Under the pieces are notes generated by a model that searched no databases, was not told the DNA's origin, and saw only the letters and a program-made list of their open reading frames with translations. The position numbers were made by a program, and so were the translations under genes. From Oceanobacillus luteolus (GTDB taxonomy: Bacteria > Bacillota > Bacilli > Bacillales > Amphibacillaceae), in contig NZ_JAMBON010000007.1 of assembly GCF_023715655.1 (NCBI RefSeq), positions 58,774 to 122,773 on the forward strand: a stretch of DNA of 64,000 nt, written 5' to 3'. Positions 47,835 through 55,555 of this stretch are shown here, piece by piece; within the stretch, counting starts at the first letter, position 1, and each line of letters begins with the position of its first letter.

Positions 47835-49031
47835 CTACATGCGAGATCTTTCTTTTCCCACACTTGGTAAATGGACTTGTCTTCCTGAATTCACCAACAC
47901 CATGACCAATAATAAGAAAGTGATTAAAGCGGATGTCATAAACGGTCCTGGTACAAGATACACAAAAATCCACCCACCCCAGAGTGGACCTATGATTCTC
48001 CCTAGACTATCCATAGACTGCTGCAGCCCCATGGTGATTCCTTGCCCCATTTCCCCCCGCTTGGATAGGAGTGAAATCACTGTTGGTCTCACACACGACT
48101 GCCCGAATCCAGTCAGAATACAACCAAAAATAACCATCCAAGGAACAGGTGCTGTAGCAATCGCGATAAATCCAATCGTTACAATGCTTAAGCCAATCTT
48201 GGTTAATTTCTCTTCATCGAAGACTGCATACAGTTTTTTTAGAAGAAATAGTTGAACGGTAACGGATGTTCCTGCCTGTGCACTAAAAGCCAAACTCACA
48301 TATAATGCACTCGCATCGTACCGTGCTATCATAAAATATCCTAGTAATCCGTAAAAACTAGATGCAGCGATAGATAAACCAAGCGTAATCGTATATAAAT
48401 CCCAATAACCGGTTCTTGCCACCATGGAGATCGAACGCCAAAACGATGGATGTTCCTCTTCGTCCAGTTGAGTTTCTTTCTCCATCGGCTCTCTAATAAA
48501 AATCCACGCTAGAGGTATCGTGATTAACGCTAAGCTGCCCGCAACGATAAAGGGGACCATAATCCCAAATGGCGTAAATAGACCACCGATAGCCGGACCA
48601 CATAGGAACCCCAGGCCATTTAATGCGCCCATCTGTGCCATGGAAAGATTTCGGTTCTTCGGAGTTGAAAAATCAGCTACCATAGAAAACACAGCTGGGT
48701 GTGTTCCAGAACTTAAAGCAGCCCCAATAATCCGGGCAACCAGCAATTGCCAATAGCTTTGGGCTAGTATTAAAATAAGAAAAGCCACCCCAAAACCAAA
48801 CAATCCAAAAATCAAAACAGGCTTCCTGCCCAATTTATCTGCAAAGCGCCCCCATATTGGGGCAGTAATTAATTGAGAAACTGCCCAGCCGGTTATGAGG
48901 GACCCCATTTCAAAAGAGGTTAATCCTATATCATCGGCGATAAAAGGTAATGTAGGGAGAACAATCCCATAACCAGTCATGGTCAAAAACATAATGAATC
49001 CTAGTAAAAAAAAAACCTTTTTATCCATCAT
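47835..49031 (-). CDS. MFS transporter (drug/H+ antiporter-like, 12 TM)
   Basis: A 398-residue major facilitator protein with 12 predicted membrane helices. The MFS motif A between helices 2 and 3 reads GRFADKLGRKPVLIFGLFG (about 61-80), and TGYGIVLPTLPFIADDIG near helix 1 is typical of TetA/MdtG-like DHA1 members. The ribosome site is weak (GATGAAGTG). It lies between the ligase and DUF35 genes on the same strand. It could export a toxic intermediate or take up the acid substrate; sequence does not decide. Confidence 0.85.
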   Translation of the reverse strand: MMDKKVFFLLGFIMFLTMTGYGIVLPTLPFIADDIGLTSFEMGSLITGWAVSQLITAPIWGRFADKLGRKPVLIFGLFGFGVAFLILILAQSYWQLLVARIIGAALSSGTHPAVFSMVADFSTPKNRNLSMAQMGALNGLGFLCGPAIGGLFTPFGIMVPFIVAGSLALITIPLAWIFIREPMEKETQLDEEEHPSFWRSISMVARTGYWDLYTITLGLSIAASSFYGLLGYFMIARYDASALYVSLAFSAQAGTSVTVQLFLLKKLYAVFDEEKLTKIGLSIVTIGFIAIATAPVPWMVIFGCILTGFGQSCVRPTVISLLSKRGEMGQGITMGLQQSMDSLGRIIGPLWGGWIFVYLVPGPFMTSALITFLLLVMVLVNSGRQVHLPSVGKERSRM

Positions 49032-49152
49032 TACACTTCATCTACTTTCGCTGCCCAATAATTTGAGGGATAGAACGAAAGAACGACAGCTTCCTCCGTT
49101 CTATCTAAATGACAAAACCATATCTATGAATGATCGGATTAGATTTTATTAT

Positions 49153-49560
49153 TCAATTTGCATTACTTAACATAAAATACGGCAGTGTGAAGTCTTCACT
49201 TATTCTTTGGAAAACGACCGTCACTTCTTTATCAATCTGAACTTGATTACGCTCACCAATAATCCGTGTCAGCATTCTTACACCCTCATCGAGCTCCACT
49301 ATTCCAACGATAAATGGAGTTTCTTCTTTAAATGGGCCGAATGCATGATGCACAACCGTATAACTATAGATTTTCCCCTTTCCACTAGCTTTTTTCCACT
49401 GGATTTCTTCAGAGAAGCAGTTTGGGCAAAAGGACCGCGGATAAAATATGTTCTTATGGCAAGAACGGCATTGCTGTATGAGTAATTCATCATTATTTAG
49501 ACCTTCCCAAAAAGGCTTCGATTCTTCATCGTATACGGGCTTGGGAATATGGAGATTCAT
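49153..49560 (-). CDS. Zn-ribbon/OB-fold protein (DUF35), partner of thiolase-like protein
   Basis: A 135-residue protein with an N-terminal zinc ribbon (CRSCHKNIFYPRSFCPNC, about residues 33-50) and a C-terminal OB fold containing GKGKIYSYTVVHHAFGPF and VGIVELDEGVRMLTRI. DUF35 proteins bind acyl-CoA and act as obligate partners of SCP-x-type thiolases, HMG-CoA synthases or Ltp2-type aldolases. Its gene begins three bases after the thiolase-like stop, with its ribosome site GGGAGGG inside that gene, so the two are co-translated and probably form one complex. Confidence 0.87.
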   Translation of the reverse strand: MNLHIPKPVYDEESKPFWEGLNNDELLIQQCRSCHKNIFYPRSFCPNCFSEEIQWKKASGKGKIYSYTVVHHAFGPFKEETPFIVGIVELDEGVRMLTRIIGERNQVQIDKEVTVVFQRISEDFTLPYFMLSNAN

Positions 49561-49563
49561 ATG

Positions 49564-50703
49564 TTAATCCCTCCCTAAAATAACCGTGGAACTTGAGGAT
49601 AATACTCCACCAGTACCGTGTACTAAAGCAATTTTTGCATCATTCACTTGTCGTGCTTCACTTTCCTGTCTGAGTTGCCGCACCGCTTCAATGAGAAGGA
49701 AGATACCATACATACCTGGATGGCAGTAAGACAATCCACCACCGTTTGTATTCATGGGAAAATCTCCTCCAGGTGCTGTCCGCTGACCACTTACAAACAG
49801 CCCACCTTCACCAGGTTCACAAAAACCTAATGCTTCCAAAGTCAACAAGACCGTTATCGTAAATGAATCATAAATTTCTGCGACATCAATCTCATCCCGA
49901 GAAATTCCCGCCATTTGAAATGCTCGTTCTCCCGATTCACGGGCGCTCGTCACAGTTAAATCAGGCATGTTCGTGATCGTGTTATGCGAGTGCGCCTCTC
50001 CATGTCCCAATATCCAAACCGGACGCTTTTTCGTCCTCATTGCCACCTCTTTTGATGCGACAACTACTGCACCACCTCCATCAGTCACTAAACAACAATC
50101 CAATAAATGGAGAGGCTCAGCAATCATCCGAGAGTTTAGGACATCTGAGATATCGATAGGCTCCCTCTTGTAAGCCCTCTCATTTAATGTCGCCCATTTT
50201 CTAGTAGCAACCGCGACTTCAGCCAATTGTTCTGAAGTCGTGCCATACTGATGCATGTGACGCATCGCTGCTAAAGCATAGGATCCAACCGTTCCCGGTA
50301 AACCATATGGTTGCTCATACTGGCCAGTTAAAGGAGCACTATATGTGTTTCTCGTAGGATTCGTGCGGTTCGTACTCCCATAAGTAATCAATGCAACTTC
50401 GAATAATCCTGCTTGAATCCCTGCCATCGCATGTCCTACATGAGCTTCAAATGATGAACCACCTATGTTCGTGGAATCCGAATATTTCGTCTCGATGCCG
50501 AGATACTCTGCTAACATTAAATTAGGAGCCCAAGCCCAATTTCCTGCAGTAAACAATGCATCGACATCATCTTTAGTTAAACCCGCTTCATCCAAAGCAG
50601 CCTTTGCCGCTTGAGCTTGAAGCTGCAAAACATTTTTATTAGGAACTTTACCGAGATCTGATTCTGCAACTCCTACGATTGCTGCAATTCTTTCTGTTTT
50701 CAT
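49564..50703 (-). CDS. Thiolase-like (SCP-x/Ltp2 type) acyl-CoA lyase or thiolase
   Basis: A 379-residue thiolase-fold protein of the lipid-transfer-protein branch. The segment where thiolases carry the nucleophilic Cys reads STNIGGSSFEAHVGHAMAG (about 77-95) and has no Cys. The C-terminal region NTNGGGLSYCHPGMYGIFLL keeps a CHPG in place of GHPxG. Loss of the nucleophile together with a DUF35 partner is typical of Ltp2-type retro-aldolases that remove a short acyl-CoA from a 3-hydroxy intermediate, so a lyase role is as likely as a true thiolase. GAAGGTGGGG precedes the ATG; a TetR-type operator lies 18-35 bp upstream. Confidence 0.82.
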   Translation of the reverse strand: MKTERIAAIVGVAESDLGKVPNKNVLQLQAQAAKAALDEAGLTKDDVDALFTAGNWAWAPNLMLAEYLGIETKYSDSTNIGGSSFEAHVGHAMAGIQAGLFEVALITYGSTNRTNPTRNTYSAPLTGQYEQPYGLPGTVGSYALAAMRHMHQYGTTSEQLAEVAVATRKWATLNERAYKREPIDISDVLNSRMIAEPLHLLDCCLVTDGGGAVVVASKEVAMRTKKRPVWILGHGEAHSHNTITNMPDLTVTSARESGERAFQMAGISRDEIDVAEIYDSFTITVLLTLEALGFCEPGEGGLFVSGQRTAPGGDFPMNTNGGGLSYCHPGMYGIFLLIEAVRQLRQESEARQVNDAKIALVHGTGGVLSSSSTVILGRD

Positions 50704-50720
50704 TCAAACACCCCACCTTC

Positions 50721-50738
50721 ATACTGAGTATTCAGTAT
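50721..50738. promoter_or_regulatory. TetR-type operator, sixth ATACTGA box
   Basis: ATACTGA-GTAT-TCAGTAT has perfect 7-bp arms. It has the same outline as the five boxes at 52040-52222. It lies in the 92-bp gap between the acyl-CoA dehydrogenase and the thiolase-like gene, 18 bp before the latter. Confidence 0.65.
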
Positions 50739-50795
50739 CCCGAAGCTATGAGAACTTATTAAACTAGTAATCACTACCATTCAAGACTAAGAAGC

Positions 50796-51962
50796 CTACA
50801 GTAATTCCCCTACTTTTACATGTCCTTTTAATAGGTTTCTAGCAATCGTACGACGCTGAATCTCATCGGTTCCCTCAAAAATACGAGTAAGTCGTAATTC
50901 CCGGTACCAACGTTCAATCGGTAATTCCTTTGTATAGCCCATTCCACCATGAATTTGTAACACACGATCCACTACTTCATTCGCCATAACTGCCCCATGC
51001 AGCTTCGCCATCGAAGACTGGTGTCGAGCATCCATCCCATTTTCCGCCATCCATGCAGCACGTAAAACAATCCATTTTGCTGCCTCTATTTCCACCGCTG
51101 AATCTGCGATCATCCACTGGATAGCTTGCCTTTCAGCGATAGGCTTTCCGAAAGTCTGTCTTGTTTTGGCATACTCAATCGCCATTTGAAGCAATCTTTC
51201 CGCTGCACCAATTGCTCCTGCTGGAATCATATATCTTCCTTGACCAATCCATTTCATTCCCAATCTAAATCCATGTCCAACTTCACCTAATACATTTTCC
51301 TCCGGTACACGTACATTTTCAAAAACTAATGTCGCCGGTCCCCATTCTCCCATCGTATGGATATATTCAGAGCGCCAGCCCATATCACGATCAACCAAGA
51401 AACAGGTTACACCGCCGTTCGCACCCTTTTCTTTATCCGTTACTGCAAAGACCATTGCAAAATCTGCTTCATTTCCACCCGTGATAAACACCTTTTCTCC
51501 ATTAAGCACCCAGTGGTCCCCATCTTTCACAGCTGGCATTTTAATCGCTCGAGCATCCGACCCCGCATCAGGTTCAGTAATTGCAAAGCAGGACCGCTTT
51601 TCACCATTAATCACTGGGAGTAAATATTTCTCCTTTTGCTCTTCCGTGCCCTCATATAAAATGTTATCTGCTGATCCGCCAAAATTGAACGGCACAAAAG
51701 TACGTCCCATCTCCATTGCAATTAATGCAGCCATCATCGGACCTAAATTGGCTCCACCATATTCTTCAGGCGTATTTATTCCCCAGAAACCAATATCTTT
51801 CGCTTTATTTTGTAACTCTCTAATTTTTTCCCTTGCAATTCCGGGTCTTCCTTCCCTTTCATTTTTCAATACTTCCTGTTCAAGTGGAATTAATTCCTTA
51901 TTAACAAAATCCCTTACTGTTTTTTGCACCATCCGTTGCTCATCTGATAAGCTGAAATCCAT
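50796..51962 (-). CDS. Acyl-CoA dehydrogenase
   Basis: A 388-residue FAD enzyme that introduces a trans-2 double bond into acyl-CoA. The family signatures CFAITEPDAGSDARAI (about 130), GEKVFITGGNEADFAMVF and the catalytic base in LRLTRIFEGTDEIQRRTIARNL near the C-terminus are all present. Start at MDFSLSDEQ (51962) is about 9 nt from AAGGAG; ATG 51971 abuts the ribosome site. It is first in the minus-strand run toward the ligase gene, and the DNA upstream carries five TetR-type operator boxes, so it is probably the most tightly controlled promoter of the region. Confidence 0.93.
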   Translation of the reverse strand: MDFSLSDEQRMVQKTVRDFVNKELIPLEQEVLKNEREGRPGIAREKIRELQNKAKDIGFWGINTPEEYGGANLGPMMAALIAMEMGRTFVPFNFGGSADNILYEGTEEQKEKYLLPVINGEKRSCFAITEPDAGSDARAIKMPAVKDGDHWVLNGEKVFITGGNEADFAMVFAVTDKEKGANGGVTCFLVDRDMGWRSEYIHTMGEWGPATLVFENVRVPEENVLGEVGHGFRLGMKWIGQGRYMIPAGAIGAAERLLQMAIEYAKTRQTFGKPIAERQAIQWMIADSAVEIEAAKWIVLRAAWMAENGMDARHQSSMAKLHGAVMANEVVDRVLQIHGGMGYTKELPIERWYRELRLTRIFEGTDEIQRRTIARNLLKGHVKVGELL

Positions 51963-52039
51963 ACCTCTCATCTCCTTAGACTTATATATTTTTAATAAAT
52001 TGAACTAACCTATTAGAAAAATTAGTACTACCCCGATAC

Positions 52040-52222
52040 ATACTGACTGATTAGTATCTTTTAGAAATGAACCCGCTGTACATACTAACCAATCAGTATT
52101 TATTAAACGCGATCTTTCTTTGCATACTAACTAATCAGTATCCTCAATACATCATCCAGCGTACATACTGACTAACTAGTATTTTCGTTACATGAATCAG
52201 CTACATACTGACCAATCAGTAT
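52040..52222. repeat. Array of five 18-bp palindromic TetR-type operators
   Basis: Boxes start at 52040, 52082, 52124, 52165 and 52205, each reading ATACTRACYNAYYAGTAT-like (for example ATACTGACCAATCAGTAT). Start-to-start distances are 42, 42, 41 and 40 bp, about four helical turns, so all boxes face one side of the DNA. The DNA between boxes is not conserved, which argues for selection on the boxes. They lie between the divergent acyl-CoA dehydrogenase and TetR genes. The remaining 52223-52665 contains only a cre box and no gene. Confidence 0.85.
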
Positions 52223-52470
52223 CTTTATGTCTTAGTGAAAGGTTAAAATTAGTATATTCACAGCTGTCTCCTATAGAACTTCCTTTTCAACTCTTCTCAT
52301 ATAGGGAAACAATAAATTTCCCTTGATGGAACGGTTTGTAACGATACTTTCTCGCGCTTACAGCTCACTCCTTTTCATTTATTGAGAGGCCTTTCTATCA
52401 AACATCATTGATCTTTTTACCTTAGTGTTCTAATTTCTGAGTTTACTAGACGAGAAAATTGTCGATTGAA

Positions 52471-52484
52471 TGTAATCGCTTTCA
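52471..52484. promoter_or_regulatory. cre box between the operator array and tetR
   Basis: TGTAATCGCTTTCA matches TGWAANCGNTNWCA at every fixed position. It lies 182 bp upstream of the TetR gene and 249 bp from the nearest operator box. Catabolite control of the regulator or the degradation genes is inferred. Confidence 0.6.
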
Positions 52485-52665
52485 TTTGTGGTTTGATGTA
52501 AAATAGAAACAAAGAAATGATGAAGTCAACTCAGAAAGGCTTTATTAAATACTAATCTTAGACCCCATTGGATGATACATCAATCATTAATTTTCTATGT
52601 TTTGTTGCCAGATACAACAGTTCTCCCAAAACTGTTGAAAAAAACAAAAAGAAAGGTGATTTTCC

Positions 52666-53253
52666 ATGGTAATGGTCCACAGTATTGAAAGTCGAAGGGT
52701 GAGACGAACTAAAAATAGCTTAAAGAATTCTTTTATCGAGTTGCTTGAAGAAAAGCCATATGAAAAAGTTACCGTAAAAGATATCGTAGATCATGCAGAT
52801 TTTAACAGAACTACTTTTTACAATTACTACAATTATAAGGAAGAATTAGTAGATGAGATTATTAGGGAGACCTTATTAGATTTTTCTCGGACGATATCCT
52901 TTATATTAAAGCCACCTCAAGAGTTGCAACTACAAGAAATTACAATCTTTGAACACATTTTAAGACATAAAAACTTGTATAAACTTTGGAATAAACCTGA
53001 ATCCATTCCAGGCTTTATGAACAAATTTGTCGATACGATAATTAATGAATTAAAGAAGAATGAACATCCTCTCTTTAATAACTTATGTACGAACTACACG
53101 GATTCTGCCGTCATTCTTTGGGCTTACGGCACGTTTGGCTTGATTGTAAGTTGGATTAATGAAGACTTTGAAACCCCAGCGAAAGATTTATCTACAGATT
53201 ATTTAAAACTGTTGAATTCTGTATATCTAGGTATTGAAAAATTACAGGAATAA
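52666..53253 (+). CDS. TetR-family regulator, presumed controller of the acyl-CoA cluster
   Basis: A 195-residue TetR-type regulator. The HTH region reads TKNSLKNSFIELLEEKPYEKVTVKDIVDHADFNRTTFYNYYNYKEELVDEI (split, about 11-60). The C-terminal domain resembles the TetR_C_8/DhaS-like group. It is divergent from the acyl-CoA dehydrogenase gene and separated from it by the five-box operator array, a standard setting for a local repressor. AAAGGTGAT lies upstream of ATG 52666; ATG 52672 is an alternative start. The inducer is likely an acyl-CoA of the pathway. Confidence 0.82.
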   Translation: MVMVHSIESRRVRRTKNSLKNSFIELLEEKPYEKVTVKDIVDHADFNRTTFYNYYNYKEELVDEIIRETLLDFSRTISFILKPPQELQLQEITIFEHILRHKNLYKLWNKPESIPGFMNKFVDTIINELKKNEHPLFNNLCTNYTDSAVILWAYGTFGLIVSWINEDFETPAKDLSTDYLKLLNSVYLGIEKLQE

Positions 53254-53446
53254 TGACTCTCACCTAAATCTACTAGTCACCTGGAATACGATACACCCTT
53301 AAATGACCTCTATTATAAATTCCACCTTAGAGAGAACAATCTACATCAAATTAGATTTTATCCATAGAAAAAGCTTTAAAGAAACGTGAATGAATATTCT
53401 TCAGGTTAACAACAAACTATTTCTGAACTATTAGGAGGAATGATGA

Positions 53447-54235
53447 ATGGAACATATTATGGTTGAGACAAAAGATGGCGTCCGTACATTAACACTGAAC
53501 AGACCTGAACGTTTAAACGCTATAAATGAAACACTTAGTAATGAAATTATCCAGGCCATTTCCGAGGCTTCTGCAGATGATGAAGTCCGTGTCATTGTCA
53601 TTACCGGTAGCGGACGAGGATTTTGTGCGGGTCTTGATTTGAACGATTATGCGAAAAGGAAAGCAGACACTTCATCTCGTTATCAAAAATTGGATGATTT
53701 AGGCTGGGTTGGCCATCAAGCATTAGGAATCGTTCACTGTGATAAGCCAGTGATTGCTGCAATAAATGGCATTGCTGCCGGTGCGGGCCTCGCGCTAGCC
53801 TTAGCTTGTGATCTTCGCTTCATGTCCGCTGATACAAAGATAACAACTGGATACATCCGTCGCGGTCTCAGTCCTGATGCGGGGACAACTTATTTCTTGC
53901 CACGATTGGTTGGACAAGCTAAGGCTGCGGAATTAATTCTAACCGGTCGGGACATATATCCGGATGAAGCAGAACGAGTCGGATTGGTCAACGAAATATT
54001 CCCCCATCATGAGTTCCTCGAACAGGTGATGAATGTTGCCAAGGAAATAGCAGCAGGACCACCGATAGCAATAACGTTATCCAAAAGATTGCTAGCTGCA
54101 AGCCCTGACTTGGATCTGACCACGATTCTAAAGCAGGAGTATGCTTTTATTAAACAATGTTTTGGAACAAAAGATGCTCAAGAAGGGGTTCGGGCCTTTA
54201 CTGAGAAAAGAAAGCCTGTATTCCGCGGGGAATAG
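53447..54235 (+). CDS. Enoyl-CoA hydratase/isomerase (crotonase), PaaG-like active site
   Basis: A 262-residue crotonase. The oxyanion-hole loops are SGRGFCAGLDLNDYAK (about 62-77) and AINGIAAGAGLALALACDLRF (split near 105-125). The active-site segment GLSPDAGTTYFLPRLVG carries an Asp (PD) like PaaG-type isomerases, while the first catalytic Glu of true hydratases is not at its usual place; the later Glu in KAAELILTG is kept. It may therefore shift double bonds or open rings rather than only hydrate. TAGGAGGAATGATGA precedes the ATG. It follows the TetR gene by 193 bp on the same strand and probably belongs to the same pathway. Confidence 0.87.
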   Translation: MEHIMVETKDGVRTLTLNRPERLNAINETLSNEIIQAISEASADDEVRVIVITGSGRGFCAGLDLNDYAKRKADTSSRYQKLDDLGWVGHQALGIVHCDKPVIAAINGIAAGAGLALALACDLRFMSADTKITTGYIRRGLSPDAGTTYFLPRLVGQAKAAELILTGRDIYPDEAERVGLVNEIFPHHEFLEQVMNVAKEIAAGPPIAITLSKRLLAASPDLDLTTILKQEYAFIKQCFGTKDAQEGVRAFTEKRKPVFRGE

Positions 54236-54467
54236 GCCAGTCTATAAGATATTCCTCCTATTGGCTGGAAATCATTATACTGAGGAATCTAGTAGAAATG
54301 TGGGTCGGTTACTACTTATCCGGTTAGATTTTTTTTAAAAAATAGATCCCCCAAGCATCAAACCCCGGATTCCTTTCTTGTATTTTCATCCATAAAAGTG
54401 GATACTAGAATATAAGATAAAAAAATAAAAATCATTCTTTTAATCGGAATACGAGGGGAACTTGCAT

Positions 54468-55484
54468 ATGGAATCAATTATCGACTTTTTTAGGAAAAGA
54501 GAGGTTAGACGAGTCATTATTTTTGCCTTGATCATCCTGATTCTTTTCAGTATGAGGAGCATGATGAATATCATACTCTTAACCTTTATTTTTTCATTTT
54601 TAATGAATGGGCTCGTCAAGTTTACCCTGAAACGCGTCAAAATTCATCGTACGTTGCTTATCTTACTGCTGTACACGCTTATCGTCAGCTTGTTGACGGT
54701 TGGGGTTGTCAGATACTTACCAATTATAACAATGGAGATCAGCCAGCTTATCAAGCATATTTCAAACTTCTCCACCGATTCTTATGATCATCCAATCTTC
54801 CGTTACATTGAAACGATCATTACCAGCAACGAGGTTACGACTTACTTGCAAGATGGCTTTACCTTCTTGCTTAAATCATTAAGCGATATCAGCAACTTCA
54901 GCGTGCAAGTATTGATTGCTCTCATACTAAGCTTGTTTTTCCTAATCGAAAAACCACGCTTGATTCAATTCACGAATCAATTCAAGAGTAGTAAAGTTGC
55001 TCCGTTTTATTATGAAATCGAATATTTTGGCAGTAAGTTCTCACGCACATTCGGTAAAGTTATTGAAGCACAATTCATGATTGCACTTATCAATACATTC
55101 TTGACAGCGATTATTTTGCTGTTGCTCGGTTTTCCGCAAATTTTCGCATTGTCATTTATGGTGTTTTTCCTGGGACTGATTCCAGTCGCTGGGGTTATTA
55201 TTTCACTGATTCCTTTATCATTGATCGCCTTTACAATCGGCGGTTTCCTGACGGTATTTTACTTGCTTGTCGGAATCATGGTAATTCATGCGGTGGAGGC
55301 ATACATCCTCAATCCTAAACTGATGTCATCGAAAACAAATTTACCAGTCTTTTATACATTCATCGTCCTGATCTTTTCCCAGCATTTCTTCGGCGTTTGG
55401 GGCTTGATCATCGGGATCCCGGTGTTTGTTTTCTTGCTTGATGTGCTTGGTGTGTCGGATAAGCAGACCGCAACGAAATCTTAA
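54468..55484 (+). CDS. AI-2E family transporter (YdbI/PerM-like membrane protein)
   Basis: A 338-residue integral membrane protein of the AI-2E/PerM family with about seven to eight helices. The family-typical C-terminal half is visible: GKVIEAQFMIALINTFLTAI, GFPQIFALSFMVFFLGLIPVAG, FYLLVGIMVIHAVEAYILNPKLMSS and HFFGVWGLIIGIPVFVFLLD. Members have been linked to autoinducer-2 export, Na+/H+ antiport or cell-envelope functions; none can be assigned here. ATG 54468 lies 9 nt after GAGGGG; the TTG two codons earlier is too close. Stand-alone gene ending at a terminator. Confidence 0.88.
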   Translation: MESIIDFFRKREVRRVIIFALIILILFSMRSMMNIILLTFIFSFLMNGLVKFTLKRVKIHRTLLILLLYTLIVSLLTVGVVRYLPIITMEISQLIKHISNFSTDSYDHPIFRYIETIITSNEVTTYLQDGFTFLLKSLSDISNFSVQVLIALILSLFFLIEKPRLIQFTNQFKSSKVAPFYYEIEYFGSKFSRTFGKVIEAQFMIALINTFLTAIILLLLGFPQIFALSFMVFFLGLIPVAGVIISLIPLSLIAFTIGGFLTVFYLLVGIMVIHAVEAYILNPKLMSSKTNLPVFYTFIVLIFSQHFFGVWGLIIGIPVFVFLLDVLGVSDKQTATKS

Positions 55485-55498
55485 CACATATAAAATAA

Positions 55499-55529
55499 AA
55501 GCCCTGCAGACCTTTAGCCTGTAGGGCTT
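55499..55529. terminator. Terminator between convergent genes
   Basis: Stem AAGCCCTGCAG / CTGTAGGGCTT (one G-T pair) with a 9-nt loop lies between the AI-2E gene (plus) and the large phosphoesterase gene (minus). It is flanked by A-rich and T-containing DNA. Confidence 0.75.
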
Positions 55530-55555
55530 CTTACATATTCTACAGCAATAAGCCA

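Noticed and set aside
49981..50030. Short plus-strand frame over the thiolase-like gene
   Set aside because: No ribosome site and no family resemblance; shadow of the coding strand.
52040..52222. Regularly spaced 18-bp repeats considered as a short CRISPR array
   Set aside because: Repeats are palindromic operators of 18 bp with only about 23 bp between them, and they lie between a TetR gene and its likely target.
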